Shown in pieces: positions 23,261 to 33,637 of a DNA stretch of 46,974 nucleotides. The notes under the pieces were generated by a model. It had not been told where the DNA came from and did not search any database. It saw only the letters and a list, made by a program, of their open reading frames with translations. Both the position numbers and the translations under genes were made by a program. How positions within the stretch are numbered: position 1 is the first letter of the stretch; every line of letters begins with the position of its first letter. The DNA comes from Microthrixaceae bacterium. GTDB taxonomy: Bacteria; Actinomycetota; Acidimicrobiia; Acidimicrobiales; Acidimicrobilacustridaceae. Where the stretch lies: the NCBI GenBank assembly GCA_947446975.1, contig CANFHM010000011.1, forward strand, positions 1 through 46,974, in the 5' to 3' direction.

Positions 23261-24008
23261 CGAGACGACGCCAGATCATGCGCGGCGCATGGATGAGACC
23301 GGCGAACACGAATCGCAGGATCGACGGGGCGAAGATGAGTTCCCGGCCCTTGGCCAGACCGTCGACCACGACCTCGGCGACCTTGTCGGGGGTGGTGGAG
23401 AACGGGGCCGGCTTCATGCCGTCGGTCATCTTCGTGTGGACGAATCCCGGTCGGACGACCACTACCCGGACGCCGGAACCCACGAGGGCGTCGCCGAGGC
23501 CCTGAGAGAAGAGATCCTGACCGGCCTTGGTGGCCCCGTACACGAAATTGTCGGCACGGCCGCGCATGGCGGCGATGGAGGTGATCATGAGCAGGGTGCC
23601 GTGACCCTGGCGACGCATGAGGTCGGCCACGATGAGACCCGAGGTGACCGCACCGCCGAAGTTGGCGTTGACGGCCTGCAGGGCGAACAGCGGGTCGGCG
23701 TCGAACTCGGCCTGTGAGCCCAGCATGCCGAAGGCGGAGATGACGAGGTCGATGTCGCCGTCGGCGAACGCAGCCGTGAGCACACCGGCGTGGGTCTCGG
23801 GCTGCAGGGCATCGAAGGCGATGGCCGAGGCGGAGACTCCGGCGGCGGTGAGGCGCTCGATCGTGGATGCCGCGCTCGACGGCTCCCGCACCGCCAGCAG
23901 GACGCGACGCGTACGACCCTCGATCAGGCGGTCCACGATGGCGAGGGCGATCTCGGAGTTCCCTCCGAGCACCAGCACCGATTGCATCGCTCCCAACGCG
24001 TCTCGCAT
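23253..24008 (-). CDS. dprE2: Decaprenylphosphoryl-D-2-keto-erythropentose reductase (DprE2-like)
   Basis: A 251-residue short-chain dehydrogenase that reduces the DprE1 product to decaprenyl-phosphoryl-arabinose. The nucleotide motif is LVLGGNSEIALAI, in the GGxSEI form typical of DprE2, and the catalytic region is MITSIAAMRGRADNFVYGATKAG. VRVVVVRPGFVHTKMT and KGRELIFAP also match, as does the C-terminus (HAPRMIWRRLGG). The ATG at 24008 has an AAGGG site and aligns with the mycobacterial N-terminus; ATG 23987 is less good. It is the first gene of dprE2-ubiA-dprE1. TAACCT on the minus strand (24082-24077) is a possible promoter, followed at once by hairpin CTTGCC-GAGC-GGCAAG (24063-24078). 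Confidence 0.87.
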   Translation of the reverse strand: MRDALGAMQSVLVLGGNSEIALAIVDRLIEGRTRRVLLAVREPSSAASTIERLTAAGVSASAIAFDALQPETHAGVLTAAFADGDIDLVISAFGMLGSQAEFDADPLFALQAVNANFGGAVTSGLIVADLMRRQGHGTLLMITSIAAMRGRADNFVYGATKAGQDLFSQGLGDALVGSGVRVVVVRPGFVHTKMTDGMKPAPFSTTPDKVAEVVVDGLAKGRELIFAPSILRFVFAGLIHAPRMIWRRLGG

Positions 24009-24099
24009 CAGATTCGCCCTTGTCCGGGTAGGGGGTCGACCGCCGGGTGCGGGACCGAGGTTCTTGCCGAGCGGCAAGGTTAGACGGCGTGCACCTCCG

Positions 24100-24105
24100 T
24101 AGACT
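24100..24105 (+). promoter_or_regulatory. -10 element (TAGACT), leaderless uvrB
   Basis: TAGACT ends 6 nt before the uvrB ATG. No LexA-type operator is visible in the 103-bp gap to dprE2. Confidence 0.5.
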
Positions 24106-24111
24106 CACACC

Positions 24112-26127
24112 ATGCCGCCGTTCCGTCTGGTGTCCGAGTTCTCTCCCGCCGGCGACCAGCCCCGGGCGATCGAACAGCTCACGGCGAGCATCAACGCCGG
24201 CAACCGTTTCCAGACCCTGCTCGGCATCACCGGCTCCGGCAAGAGCGCCACGATCGCCTGGACGATCGAGGCCCTGCAGCGCCCGACCCTGGTGATCGCC
24301 CCGAACAAGTCGCTCGCCGCCCAGCTGGCCAACGAGTTCCGCGAATTCTTCCCCGAGAACCGGGTCGAGTACTTCGTCTCCTACTACGACTACTACCAAC
24401 CCGAGGCCTACATGCCGTCCTCGGACACGTACATCGAGAAGGACTCCTCGGTGAACGACGAGATCGACCGGCTGCGTCACGCGGCCACCTCGGCGCTGCT
24501 CACCCGGCGCGACACCATCGTCGTCGCCTCTGTCTCGTGCATCTACGGCCTCGGCTCACCGCTCGAGTATCAGGACCAACTCCTCGTCCTCCGCCCGGGC
24601 GAGACCCACGACCAGCGCCACATCCTGAAGCGGCTCGTCGACATGCAGTACGAGCGCAACGACATGAATCTCGTGCGGGGCAAGTTCCGGGTCCGTGGCG
24701 ACACCATCGAGGTGCATCCCGCCTATGACGAGACCCTCATCCGTATCGAACTCTTCGGTGACGAGATCGAGCGGGTGCTCGTGGTCGACCCGATCACCGG
24801 TGAGAAGGTCACCGAGCTCGAGGAGCTCATCATCTTCCCGGCCACGCATTACGTGGCGGGCGAGGAGCGCCTGCACGCCGCCATGGGCCGCATCCAGGCA
24901 GAACTGCAGGAGCAGCTCGCCCATTTCGAGAAGGAGGGGAAGCTGCTCGAGGCCCAACGTCTCCGCATGCGCACCCAGTACGACCTCGAGATGATGGAGG
25001 AACTGGGCTACTGCAACGGCATCGAGAACTACTCGGGGCCGATCGACGGGCGGAAACCGGGCGAGCCCCCATTCACCCTCCTCGACTACTTCCCCGACGA
25101 TTTCCTCGTGGTGCTCGACGAGAGCCATCAGGCCATTCCGCAGCTCCACGGTCAGTTCGCCGGCGACCGCTCGCGGAAGCAGACGCTGATCGAGCACGGT
25201 TTCCGTCTCCCGTCGGCTGCGGACAACCGGCCGCTGCGCTTCGAGGAGATCATGGAGCGGCTCAAGCAGGTGGTGTTCCTCTCGGCCACACCGGGCCCGT
25301 TCGAGCTCGAGAACTCAGCGGCGATCGTCGAGCAGGTCGTGCGTCCCACCGGCCTCGTCGATCCCGAGGTCATCGTCAAGCCCACCAAGGGGCAGATCGA
25401 CGATCTCATCGAGCAGATCAACCAGCGGATCGTCAAGGGCGATCGGGTGCTCGTCACCACCCTCACGAAGAAGATGGCCGAGGACCTCACCGACTATCTC
25501 CTCGAGCTCGGCATCAAGGTGCGCTATCTGCATTCCGAGGTCGACACCATCGAACGCATCGAGATCCTCCGTGATCTCCGGCTCGGTGAGTTCGACGTGC
25601 TGATCGGCATCAACCTCCTGCGGGAGGGTCTCGATCTGCCCGAGGTCTCGCTGGTGGCGATCCTCGACGCCGACAAGGAGGGGTTCCTCCGATCGGTCAC
25701 CTCGCTCGTCCAGACCATCGGTCGTGCGGCTCGCAACGTCGACGGGCAGGTGATCATGTACGCCGACACGATCACCGATTCGATGCAGCGGGCGATCTCC
25801 GAGACGAACCGTCGTCGCGGGCTCCAGCAGCAGTACAACCTGGATCACGGCATCAACCCGCAGACGATCCGCAAGGCGGTCACCGACATCCTCGCCAGCC
25901 TCCGTCCGGCGCAGGGCGCACCCGTCCCGGGCTCGGACCGACGCTCCACGAGTCGCGACAAGGTGCGCAGCGATCTCGCCGATCTCCCCTCCGACGAGCT
26001 CGCCCGTCTCGTGCTCACGCTCGAGGAGGAGATGAAGGAGGCGGCGGCTGATCTCCGGTTCGAGTACGCCGCCCGCCTCCGCGACGAGATCAAGGAACTG
26101 CGTCGGGAGCTGCGCGAGGTCGGCTGA
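24112..26127 (+). CDS. uvrB: Excinuclease ABC subunit B
   Basis: A 671-residue DNA helicase-like damage verifier of nucleotide excision repair. Walker A is GITGSGKSA, in the actinobacterial form. The beta-hairpin that clamps damaged DNA is visible as [12 protein letters not shown]; helicase motifs include [31 protein letters not shown] and QTIGRAARN. The C-terminal UVR motif ([19 protein letters not shown]) binds UvrA/UvrC. It is followed by uvrA with its own leaderless promoter 56 bp on. Start as set by the -10 spacing. Confidence 0.98.
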   Translation: MPPFRLVSEFSPAGDQPRAIEQLTASINAGNRFQTLLGITGSGKSATIAWTIEALQRPTLVIAPNKSLAAQLANEFREFFPENRVEYFVSYYDYYQPEAYMPSSDTYIEKDSSVNDEIDRLRHAATSALLTRRDTIVVASVSCIYGLGSPLEYQDQLLVLRPGETHDQRHILKRLVDMQYERNDMNLVRGKFRVRGDTIEVHPAYDETLIRIELFGDEIERVLVVDPITGEKVTELEELIIFPATHYVAGEERLHAAMGRIQAELQEQLAHFEKEGKLLEAQRLRMRTQYDLEMMEELGYCNGIENYSGPIDGRKPGEPPFTLLDYFPDDFLVVLDESHQAIPQLHGQFAGDRSRKQTLIEHGFRLPSAADNRPLRFEEIMERLKQVVFLSATPGPFELENSAAIVEQVVRPTGLVDPEVIVKPTKGQIDDLIEQINQRIVKGDRVLVTTLTKKMAEDLTDYLLELGIKVRYLHSEVDTIERIEILRDLRLGEFDVLIGINLLREGLDLPEVSLVAILDADKEGFLRSVTSLVQTIGRAARNVDGQVIMYADTITDSMQRAISETNRRRGLQQQYNLDHGINPQTIRKAVTDILASLRPAQGAPVPGSDRRSTSRDKVRSDLADLPSDELARLVLTLEEEMKEAAADLRFEYAARLRDEIKELRRELREVG

Positions 26128-26170
26128 GCCCATCGATCCCCTGACCGGACCGGGCCTCGCGCATCACCGG

Positions 26171-26176
26171 TAGGGT
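26171..26176 (+). promoter_or_regulatory. -10 element (TAGGGT), leaderless uvrA
   Basis: TAGGGT ends 7 nt before the GTG at 26184. An upstream in-frame GTG at 26175 overlaps the hexamer itself, so it is unlikely to be the start. Confidence 0.5.
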
Positions 26177-26183
26177 GACCGCC

Positions 26184-29030
26184 GTGGATCAGCTGGTCAT
26201 CCGGGGTGCGAGAGAGCACAACCTCCGAAACATCTCCATCGACCTCCCCCGGGACCGGCTCATCGTGTTCACGGGCCTGTCCGGATCCGGGAAGTCCTCG
26301 CTCGCCTTCGACACCATCTACGCCGAGGGTCAGCGTCGCTATGTCGAATCCCTCTCGGCCTATGCCCGCCAGTTCCTCGGCCAGATGGACAAGCCCGATG
26401 TCGATTTCATCGAGGGGCTGTCGCCGGCGATCTCGATCGACCAGAAGTCGGCATCGCGCAATCCCCGCTCCACGGTGGGCACGATCACCGAGGTCTACGA
26501 CTATCTGCGTCTGCTCTATGCGCGTATCGGCGTCCCGCACTGTCCCAACGATGGTGCGGTCATCAAGCGTCAGACCCCGCAGCAGATCGTCGACCGGGTG
26601 CTGGAACTCCCCGAGGGCACACGGTTCCAGGTGCTCGCCCCGGTGGTGCGCGGTCGCAAGGGCACCTACGACACGCTGCTGTCCGATCTCGCCTCGCAGG
26701 GTTTCGCCCGGGCGATCATCGACGGCGAGCTGCATGAACTGACCGACACCGTCGAACTCGCCCGGTACGAGCAGCACACCATCCAGGTCGTGGTCGATCG
26801 TCTCGTGCGCAAGGACGGCATCGACCGTCGGCTCACCGATTCGCTCGAGACGGCCCTGCGCATCGCCGAGGGAGTGGCCGAGGTGCAGGTCGTCGGCCGG
26901 GGCGACGACTCCGGGCTCGACGACGAGATCCTCACGTTCAGCCAGCATCTCGGCTGCCCGGAGTGCGGCATCAGCTTCGAGGAGCTGGCGCCGCGCAACT
27001 TCTCGTTCAACTCGCCCTACGGCGCCTGTGAGCACTGCGATGGTCTGGGCACGAGGTTCGAGGTCGATCCCGATCTGGTCGTCCCGAATCCTGACCTCTC
27101 GATCGCCGAGGGTGCGCTCGCCCCCTGGGCCACGGCTCGCACGCAGTACTTCGGGCGGCTGCTGGAGTCGGTGTGCGACATCAACGACATCGACCCGGAC
27201 ACCCCCTTCGTCGACCTGCCGAAGAAGGCGCAGAAGCTCCTGCTGCACGGAACCGGCTCCACCGGGAGGGTCCAGGTCCGGTACAAGAACCGGTACGGGC
27301 GCCAGCGCTCCTACGACGCCCGGTACGAGGGCATCATCCCTTGGCTGCAGCGACGCCACTCCGATGCCGAGAGCGACAGTGCCCGCGAGCAGGTCGAGAG
27401 CTACATGCGCGAGGTGCCGTGCCCGGTCTGCGAGGGATCCCGCCTGCGGCCATTCAGCCTCGGTGTCACCATCGACGGCCACTCCATCGCCGACATCTCC
27501 AGCATGTCCATCTCCGATGCCGCCGCGGCGCTCGCCGGACTCGAACTCTCCGAACGTGATCGCATGATCGCCGAACGGGTCGTCAAGGAGATCAACGCCC
27601 GCATGGGGTTCCTGCTCGACGTGGGCCTCGACTACCTGAGTCTCGGTCGTTCGGCCGCCACCCTCGCCGGTGGTGAGGCCCAACGGATCCGCCTCGCGTC
27701 CCAGATCGGATCCGGCCTCGTCGGTGTGCTCTATGTGCTCGACGAACCCTCCATCGGACTGCATCAGCGCGACAACCGTCGACTCATCGACACGCTGCTC
27801 CGCCTCCGCGACCTCGGCAACACCGTCCTGGTCGTCGAGCACGACGAGGACACCATCAAGGTGGCCGATCATGTGGTCGACATCGGCCCGGGTGCCGGCG
27901 AGCACGGGGGAGCGGTCGTCTACTCCGGCAACGTCAAGGGTCTGCTGAAGTCGAAGGAGTCGATCACCGGCCAGTACGTCTCTGGTCGGCGCACCATCCC
28001 GGTGCCGGCGGTTCGGCGCACGCCGGGCGCCGACAGGCTCGTGGTCCGCGGGGCGCGTGAGCACAACCTCAAGAACATCGATGTCGAGTTCCCGCTGCGG
28101 GTGTTCACGGCGGTCACGGGCGTGTCGGGTTCCGGCAAGTCCACGGTCGTCAACGACATCCTGCACCGCTCACTCATGCAGCATGTCTACGGCGCCAAGG
28201 TGGCCCCCGGCCTGCATCGGAAGGTCGAGGGTCTGGAGCACATCGACAAGGTCATCAACATCGACCAGTCGCCCATCGGTCGCACGCCCCGATCCAATCC
28301 GGCCACCTACACCGGAGTGTTCGATCACATCCGCAAGCTCTTCGCCCAGACCCACGAGGCCAAGGTGCGCGGATATCTGCCGGGTCGGTTCTCGTTCAAC
28401 GTCGCCGGCGGACGCTGCGAGGCCTGTTCGGGCGACGGCACCATCAAGATCGAGATGCATTTCCTGCCCGATGTCTACGTGCCGTGTGAGGTCTGCAAGG
28501 GGGCTCGGTACAACCGCGACACGCTCGACATCACGTTCAAGGATCACAACATCTCCGACATCCTCAACATGAGCTGTGCCGAGGGGGTCGAGTTCTTCGC
28601 CAACCAGCCCGCGATCGCCCGCCATCTGCAGACCATCGTGGATGTGGGTCTCGGCTATGTGCGTCTCGGCCAGCCGGCCACCACCCTCTCCGGGGGCGAG
28701 GCCCAGCGCGTGAAGCTGGCCTCGGAACTCGCCAAGCGCTCCACCGGGCACACGATGTACATCCTCGACGAGCCCACCACCGGACTCCATTTCGAGGACA
28801 TCCGCAAACTGCTCACCGTGCTGTCCCGGCTCGTCGATCAGGGCAACACCGTGCTCGTCATCGAGCACAACCTCGATGTGATCAAGACGGCGGACTGGAT
28901 CATCGATCTCGGTCCGGAGGGCGGCAGTGGCGGCGGCACGCTCGTGGTCGAGGGCACGCCCGAGCTCGTGGCGGCCACACCGGAGAGCTACACCGGGAAA
29001 TTCCTGGCACCGCTGCTGGCCGGTTCCTAG
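26184..29030 (+). CDS. uvrA: Excinuclease ABC subunit A
   Basis: A 948-residue tandem ABC ATPase that finds bulky DNA lesions and loads UvrB. Two Walker A motifs ([12 protein letters not shown] near residue 30, [12 protein letters not shown] near 640) and two signature/Walker B sets ([40 protein letters not shown]) are present. Zinc modules show [24 protein letters not shown] and [18 protein letters not shown]. The GTG start gives the family N-terminus ([13 protein letters not shown]). A nested hairpin separates it from convergent nadA. Confidence 0.98.
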   Translation: MDQLVIRGAREHNLRNISIDLPRDRLIVFTGLSGSGKSSLAFDTIYAEGQRRYVESLSAYARQFLGQMDKPDVDFIEGLSPAISIDQKSASRNPRSTVGTITEVYDYLRLLYARIGVPHCPNDGAVIKRQTPQQIVDRVLELPEGTRFQVLAPVVRGRKGTYDTLLSDLASQGFARAIIDGELHELTDTVELARYEQHTIQVVVDRLVRKDGIDRRLTDSLETALRIAEGVAEVQVVGRGDDSGLDDEILTFSQHLGCPECGISFEELAPRNFSFNSPYGACEHCDGLGTRFEVDPDLVVPNPDLSIAEGALAPWATARTQYFGRLLESVCDINDIDPDTPFVDLPKKAQKLLLHGTGSTGRVQVRYKNRYGRQRSYDARYEGIIPWLQRRHSDAESDSAREQVESYMREVPCPVCEGSRLRPFSLGVTIDGHSIADISSMSISDAAAALAGLELSERDRMIAERVVKEINARMGFLLDVGLDYLSLGRSAATLAGGEAQRIRLASQIGSGLVGVLYVLDEPSIGLHQRDNRRLIDTLLRLRDLGNTVLVVEHDEDTIKVADHVVDIGPGAGEHGGAVVYSGNVKGLLKSKESITGQYVSGRRTIPVPAVRRTPGADRLVVRGAREHNLKNIDVEFPLRVFTAVTGVSGSGKSTVVNDILHRSLMQHVYGAKVAPGLHRKVEGLEHIDKVINIDQSPIGRTPRSNPATYTGVFDHIRKLFAQTHEAKVRGYLPGRFSFNVAGGRCEACSGDGTIKIEMHFLPDVYVPCEVCKGARYNRDTLDITFKDHNISDILNMSCAEGVEFFANQPAIARHLQTIVDVGLGYVRLGQPATTLSGGEAQRVKLASELAKRSTGHTMYILDEPTTGLHFEDIRKLLTVLSRLVDQGNTVLVIEHNLDVIKTADWIIDLGPEGGSGGGTLVVEGTPELVAATPESYTGKFLAPLLAGS

Positions 29031-29032
29031 CT

Positions 29033-29080
29033 CGGACCCGCACCGTGCCGGCCGGGCCCCGGCATCGTCGACCGGGTCCG
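29033..29080. terminator. Nested inverted repeats between uvrA and nadA
   Basis: An outer stem CGGACCCG (29033-29040) pairs with CGGGTCCG (29073-29080). Inside, TGCCGG (29046-29051) pairs with CCGGCA (29059-29064). It fills the 54-bp gap between convergent genes and is likely to terminate in both directions. Confidence 0.55.
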
Positions 29081-29084
29081 CGGC

Positions 29085-30203
29085 TCAGGTGATGGAGAGC
29101 ATCCGGTCGAGCGCCACCTTCGCCCAGCGTGCGGTGGTCGGATCGACGGTGATCCGGTTGACCACCCGATCCTCGATGAGGTTCTCGAGCACCCAGCACA
29201 GATGCACCGCATCGATCCGGAACATCGTGGAGCACGGGCACACGAGCGGGTCCAGCGAGACGACGGTCTTGTCCGGGGTCTCGGCATCGAGTCGGTTCAC
29301 GAGATGGATCTCGGTGCCCACCCCGATGACCGACCCGACCGGCGCGGCCTCGACCGCCCGGATGATGGCGTCGGTGGAGCCCACCTGATCGGCGAGTTCG
29401 CAGACCTCATGGGCGCATTCGGGATGGGTGATGACGATGCCGTCGGGATGGGAGGCTCGGAACTGTTCGATGTGTTCGGGGCGGAACCGCTGGTGCACCG
29501 AGCAGTGCCCCCGCCACAGCAGGAACGTGGCGTCGGTGATGTCGGCATCGGTGAGTCCACCGTGCTCGGCCCGCGGGTTCCAGATCCGCATGTCCTCGGC
29601 GGTGAAGCCGAGATCGAACCCCGTGTTGCGCCCGAGATGCTGATCGGGGAAGAACAGCACCTTGGTGCCCCCGGCGCCATCGTCGGCGCGATCACCGAGC
29701 GAGAGGGCCCAGCGCAGCACGGCGGCGGCGTTGGAGGAGGTGCACACCGCGCCCCCATGCTCGCCGACGAACGCCTTGAGGGCGGCCGAGGAGTTCATGT
29801 AGGTGATGGGGATGACGCGGGAGATGTCCGTGGTGCGGGCCAGGGTTTCCCATGCCTCCTCGACCTCCTCGAGGTCGGCCATATCGGCCATGGAGCAGCC
29901 GGCGTTGAGGTCGGGGAGGATGACCGACTGATGATCTCCGGTGAGGATGTCGGCTGACTCGGCCATGAAGTGCACGCCGCAGAACACGATGTACTCGGCC
30001 TCGGGATGCTCCTGGGCCAGCACCGAGAGCCGGAAGGAATCCCCGCGGGCATCGGCCCACCGCATGACCTCATCGCGCTGGTAGTGATGACCGAGGATGA
30101 AGAGCCGTTCCCCGAGCGTTGTCCGGGCCGCGTGGATCCGTGCCTCGAGCTCGTCGGGCGTCGCGTCGGTGTAGCGCTCGGGGAGGGGGAGTTGGAGCCG
30201 CAT
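29085..30203 (-). CDS. nadA: Quinolinate synthase
   Basis: A 372-residue [4Fe-4S] enzyme that condenses iminoaspartate with dihydroxyacetone phosphate to quinolinate for NAD synthesis. The three cluster cysteines lie in VFCGVHFMAES, THPECAHEV and VCPCSTMF. ILGHHYQRDEV, LPDLNAGCSMADM, YMNSSAALKAF, CTSSNAA and FFPDQHLGRNTG match the three pseudo-repeats. The start ATG follows GGAGAG; the much longer open frame upstream is spurious. nadB and nadC, often adjacent, are absent from this window. The 5' leader may be about 155 nt if TACACT (30371-30366, minus) is the -10. Confidence 0.95.
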   Translation of the reverse strand: MRLQLPLPERYTDATPDELEARIHAARTTLGERLFILGHHYQRDEVMRWADARGDSFRLSVLAQEHPEAEYIVFCGVHFMAESADILTGDHQSVILPDLNAGCSMADMADLEEVEEAWETLARTTDISRVIPITYMNSSAALKAFVGEHGGAVCTSSNAAAVLRWALSLGDRADDGAGGTKVLFFPDQHLGRNTGFDLGFTAEDMRIWNPRAEHGGLTDADITDATFLLWRGHCSVHQRFRPEHIEQFRASHPDGIVITHPECAHEVCELADQVGSTDAIIRAVEAAPVGSVIGVGTEIHLVNRLDAETPDKTVVSLDPLVCPCSTMFRIDAVHLCWVLENLIEDRVVNRITVDPTTARWAKVALDRMLSIT

Positions 30204-30404
30204 GGTGGCTCTCCAGACTGGTTCGGTTCTCTGGGTGGTTCCGGGTGTCGCGGTGAAGCGGTGCTGCATCCTCCGATGTGACCGGTGGGGGCAGCCTGGA
30301 CGCCGCGCCACGGGGATGTCGGTCTCGGAGGATTCGGTGCTGCCGGATTCCAGGCCGGCGGGGAGAGTGTAGGCGCGGCGACACGATGCGCGTCCTTCCG
30401 GCCG

Positions 30405-30410
30405 TACGAT
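30405..30410 (+). promoter_or_regulatory. -10 element (TACGAT), leaderless uvrC
   Basis: TACGAT ends 6 nt before the uvrC ATG at 30417. The rest of the 213-bp nadA-uvrC gap holds a possible divergent -10 (TACACT) and short GC hairpins but no gene. Confidence 0.5.
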
Positions 30411-30416
30411 GCGCCG

Positions 30417-32297
30417 ATGGTTCAGCGACCGCCGGCCGGCACGATCCCCGATGAACCCGGGTCCTACCAGTTCAAGGATGCGCACGGTCGGGTCATCTAC
30501 GTCGGCAAGGCGAAGAGTCTGCGCCAGCGGCTCTCGAACTACTTCCAGAACCCCGCGCTGCTCCCGACCCGCACGGCACAGATGGTCGAGACCGCCGAGA
30601 CGGTGGAGTGGATCCAGGTCCGGACGGAACTCGACGCACTCATGCTCGAGTACAGCCTCATCAAGCAGTACGAGCCGCGATTCAACATCGATCTGAAGGA
30701 TGACAAGAGCTATCCGTTCCTCGCCATCACGACAGATGACGACTGGCCCCGGGCCACCGTGATGCGCGGCGTGAAGCGCAAGGGGGCCCGGTACTTCGGT
30801 CCGTACGCCCAGGCCTGGGCGGTCCGCGACACCCTCGACCTGCTGCTGCGCACGTTCCCCGTCCGCACCTGCTCGGACACGAAGCTGAACCGTCACGCCA
30901 AGCTCGGTCGACCCTGTCTGCTGTTCCACATCGAGAAGTGCAGTGGTCCGTGCGTCGGCGAGGTGACCCGCGAGGACTACGACTCGATGGTCCGCGAACT
31001 CATCGAATTCCTCGAGGGCGACACCGACGCAGTGGTCGGCCGACTCGAGTCCGAGATGCAGCAGGCGAGCGACGACCTCGAGTTCGAGCGGGCGGCACGT
31101 CTTCGTGACCGTCTCGGCGCCGTCCGATCCGTCATCGAGAAGCAGCAGATGGTGCTCGAGAAGGAGGAGGATCTCGACATCATCGGGCTGGCCGGTGATG
31201 ATCTCGAATCCTCCGTGCAGGTGTTCCATGTGCGGCGCGGTCGGGTCGTGGGTCGCAGGGGGTTCGTGCTCGATCTGGCCGAGGACCTCGCCCCGGGTGA
31301 GCTGATCGACCGCGTGCTCGAACGGCTCTACGGGGAGATCCCGCCGCTCGGCGTCCCCCGGGAGGTGCTCGTGGCCGAGCCATCCGCGCAGCCCGAGCTC
31401 TACGAGGAGTGGCTGAGCACCCAGCGCGGCACACGGGTGACGATCCGGGTGCCGCAGCGCGGTGACAAACGCGAGCTCATGGCCACGGTGGTCCACAACG
31501 CCGCCGAGGAGTTCGGTCGCCATCGCCTGCGGCGCGCCGCGGATCACAACACGCGGGCGCGGGCACTCAGCGATCTCCAGGAGCACCTCGGTCTGCCGGA
31601 GGCTCCGCTGCGCATCGAGTGTTACGACATGAGTCATATCCAGGGCACCGACTACGTGGGATCGATGGTGGTGCTCGAGGATGGTCTGCCCAAGAAGAGT
31701 GAGTACCGACGCTTCAAGATCCGTGGCGATCAGGGCAACGACGATTTCGCCGCCATGGAGCAGGTGCTCACCCGCCGCTTCACGGCCTATCTCGAGGAGC
31801 GGGCCCTCCCGATCGCCGAGCGGGAGGGACGCTTCTCCTATCCGCCCCAGCTGCTCCTCGTCGACGGTGGCAAGGGGCAGCTGTCGGTGGCGGTGCGCGT
31901 GCTCGAGGAGCTCGGACTCTCCGAGGAGATCCCCGTGGCGTCGCTGGCCAAGCGCTTCGAGGAGGTGTTCGTGCCCGGACACTCCGAGCCGAGGATCGTG
32001 CCCCGCAACAGCGAGGCGCTGTTCCTGCTGCAGCGGATCCGCGATGAGGCGCACCGTTTCGCCATCTCCTTCCATCGCGAGCTGCGGGGCAAACGCATGA
32101 CCACCTCGGTGCTCGACGACATCGCCGGGCTCGGCGATGTCCGACGCAAGCGACTCGTCAAGGAGCTCGGGGGAGTGGGTGCGGTGAAGAAGGCCTCACT
32201 CGAGGAGCTCACGGCGCTCGCGTGGCTGCCCGATTCGGTGGCTCGCGCCGTGTACGACAAGATCCACTCGCCCGCACCGGGCCGAACCGCCGACTGA
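30417..32297 (+). CDS. uvrC: Excinuclease ABC subunit C
   Basis: A 626-residue nuclease that makes both incisions in nucleotide excision repair. Residues about 15-95 are the GIY-YIG domain for the 3' cut (GSYQFKDAHGRVIYVGKAK). A Cys-rich segment (TCSDTKLNRH..CLLFHIEKCSGPC) follows, then a UVR motif (DDLEFERAARLRDRLGAV) that binds UvrB. The RNase H-like domain for the 5' cut shows CYDMSHIQGTDYVGSMVV and LLVDGGKGQL. The C-terminus has helix-hairpin-helix motifs (DIAGLGDVRRKRLVKELGG). The start is set by the leaderless -10. Confidence 0.97.
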   Translation: MVQRPPAGTIPDEPGSYQFKDAHGRVIYVGKAKSLRQRLSNYFQNPALLPTRTAQMVETAETVEWIQVRTELDALMLEYSLIKQYEPRFNIDLKDDKSYPFLAITTDDDWPRATVMRGVKRKGARYFGPYAQAWAVRDTLDLLLRTFPVRTCSDTKLNRHAKLGRPCLLFHIEKCSGPCVGEVTREDYDSMVRELIEFLEGDTDAVVGRLESEMQQASDDLEFERAARLRDRLGAVRSVIEKQQMVLEKEEDLDIIGLAGDDLESSVQVFHVRRGRVVGRRGFVLDLAEDLAPGELIDRVLERLYGEIPPLGVPREVLVAEPSAQPELYEEWLSTQRGTRVTIRVPQRGDKRELMATVVHNAAEEFGRHRLRRAADHNTRARALSDLQEHLGLPEAPLRIECYDMSHIQGTDYVGSMVVLEDGLPKKSEYRRFKIRGDQGNDDFAAMEQVLTRRFTAYLEERALPIAEREGRFSYPPQLLLVDGGKGQLSVAVRVLEELGLSEEIPVASLAKRFEEVFVPGHSEPRIVPRNSEALFLLQRIRDEAHRFAISFHRELRGKRMTTSVLDDIAGLGDVRRKRLVKELGGVGAVKKASLEELTALAWLPDSVARAVYDKIHSPAPGRTAD

Positions 32298-32307
32298 TGG
32301 AGTCCCC

Positions 32308-33051
32308 GTGACCGACAACGATGTGAACGCCGACCTCTGGGAGGCCCACGCCGACTGGTGGCAGCGGGAGTTCACCGACGGCGTCGACCCGGAGTACACC
32401 GATCAGATCATCCCGCTGGTGGTCGAGTGGACCGCTGGGTTCGACCGCATCCTCGAGGTCGGCACGGGGGAGGGGCAGGTGGCCCGGGCGATGGCTGCAT
32501 CCGGTGCGAGCGTCGTGGGGCTCGATCCCACCCGCAACCAGATCCTCGAGGCCGCTCGCCGGGGCGGAGGACCTTCGTATCTCCGCTCGGGCGCCGAGGT
32601 GCTGCCGTTCCCCGACGCCAGTTTCGACGCCGTGGTGTGCTGTCTGGTCTTCGAGCACATCGACGCCGTGGATGAGGCGCTCGCCGAGGTGGCCCGGGTG
32701 CTCCGGCCCGGCGGGCGCTTCGTGTTCTGTCTCAACCATCCGCTGCTGCAGACCCCGGGCTCGGGATGGATCGACGATCAGATGATCGATCCGCCCGAGC
32801 AGTACTGGCGGATCGGTCCGTACCTCGTCGAGCAGGCGGTGGTCGAGGAGGTCGAGAAGGACGTGTTCATCCGCTTCGTGCACCGACCTCTGAGCCGGTA
32901 CATCAACACGATGGCCGACAACGGGTTGATGCTCGAACGACTGCTCGAACCCGCCCCGCCGCAGGGGTTCATCGATCGGGCTCCCGAGTACGAGGACGTG
33001 GCGACGATCCCTCGTCTGCTGACGCTGGTGGCCCGCCGCAGCGCGGACTGA
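32308..33051 (+). CDS. Class I SAM-dependent methyltransferase
   Basis: A 247-residue methyltransferase of the UbiE/type 11 kind. Motif I is ILEVGTGEGQVARAMAASG, the acidic motif II residue is in VVGLDPTRNQ, and LPFPDASFDAVVCCLVFEHI with VARVLRPGGRFVFCLNHP gives motifs IV-VI. The C-terminal half (PPEQYWRIGPYLVEQ, HRPLSRYINTMADNG) suggests a small-molecule substrate that cannot be named. GTG start 10 nt after the uvrC stop implies cotranscription; it converges on the MDMPI-like gene. Confidence 0.82.
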   Translation: MTDNDVNADLWEAHADWWQREFTDGVDPEYTDQIIPLVVEWTAGFDRILEVGTGEGQVARAMAASGASVVGLDPTRNQILEAARRGGGPSYLRSGAEVLPFPDASFDAVVCCLVFEHIDAVDEALAEVARVLRPGGRFVFCLNHPLLQTPGSGWIDDQMIDPPEQYWRIGPYLVEQAVVEEVEKDVFIRFVHRPLSRYINTMADNGLMLERLLEPAPPQGFIDRAPEYEDVATIPRLLTLVARRSAD

Positions 33052-33064
33052 GCCGGAGCAACCG

Positions 33065-33631
33065 TCAGGGGCGTCGGCCCATGAAGTCGAGCAGCCTGAC
33101 GTCGAGCGGTGCATCCTCATGCTCGCCGCTCGGTCCCTCGCCGAACTGGCCCACCTGACCGATGAACGGTCGCATGGGCTGCACGCTCTCCCACACGAGG
33201 GCCACGAGGTCGTCATCGAGTGTTTCGTCGATGCCTGCACCGCGGGCGAGATCCCAGGCGTGCACGACGTTGTCGCCGATGCGGAAGCCGAGCAGCTGCG
33301 CCACGGGCATGTCCATCGCCGGATGGGCGACCATGCGTTCGAGAGCGCCCGGTTCGGCGAACGCGGCGGCCAGATCATCGGCGGCGCGGCTGAACTGGGC
33401 GACGACGTCCTCGTCGAGTGCGGTCGTCGCGAGCATGTCGATCGCCTGCTCACGTGACGCTCCGCGGATGAGTGCCGCCGACATCGTGGCGCCGGAGATC
33501 GAGTGGCGGATGACCTCGGCGACATCCCAACCCTCACAGGGGGAGGGGTCGTGCATCGCGGTCGGCGGGACGATCCGGAGCTTCGATTCGAAGAGGTCGG
33601 CGGAACGGGCGAGGGCTTCGAGCTGGTCCAT
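33065..33631 (-). CDS. MDMPI-like (TIGR03086-type, DinB-fold) protein
   Basis: A 188-residue four-helix-bundle protein of the mycothiol-dependent maleylpyruvate isomerase N-terminal family. Family motifs seen: HDPSPCEGWDVAEVIRHSI, with the first metal-ligand His in the VIRHS helix, and GDNVVHAWDLARGAGI with a second His. Such proteins bind a divalent metal and often use thiol cofactors; the reaction of this one is unknown. An mshC-like gene at 42840 shows mycothiol is probably made. ATG start with TAGAGT ending 6 nt upstream, so leaderless. Confidence 0.78.
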   Translation of the reverse strand: MDQLEALARSADLFESKLRIVPPTAMHDPSPCEGWDVAEVIRHSISGATMSAALIRGASREQAIDMLATTALDEDVVAQFSRAADDLAAAFAEPGALERMVAHPAMDMPVAQLLGFRIGDNVVHAWDLARGAGIDETLDDDLVALVWESVQPMRPFIGQVGQFGEGPSGEHEDAPLDVRLLDFMGRRP

Positions 33632-33637
33632 GTCCGG

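Noticed and set aside
24009-24111. LexA/SOS box ahead of uvrB
   Set aside because: No GAAC-N4-GTTC-type site is visible. The only inverted repeat (CTTGCC..GGCAAG) does not resemble it.
26175-26183. Upstream GTG start for uvrA
   Set aside because: The codon overlaps the TAGGGT -10 hexamer, and the extra residues (VTA) lie before the conserved UvrA N-terminus.
25845-28166. 773-codon open frame antisense to uvrB/uvrA
   Set aside because: Shadow of the uvr genes: repetitive acidic composition, no domain.
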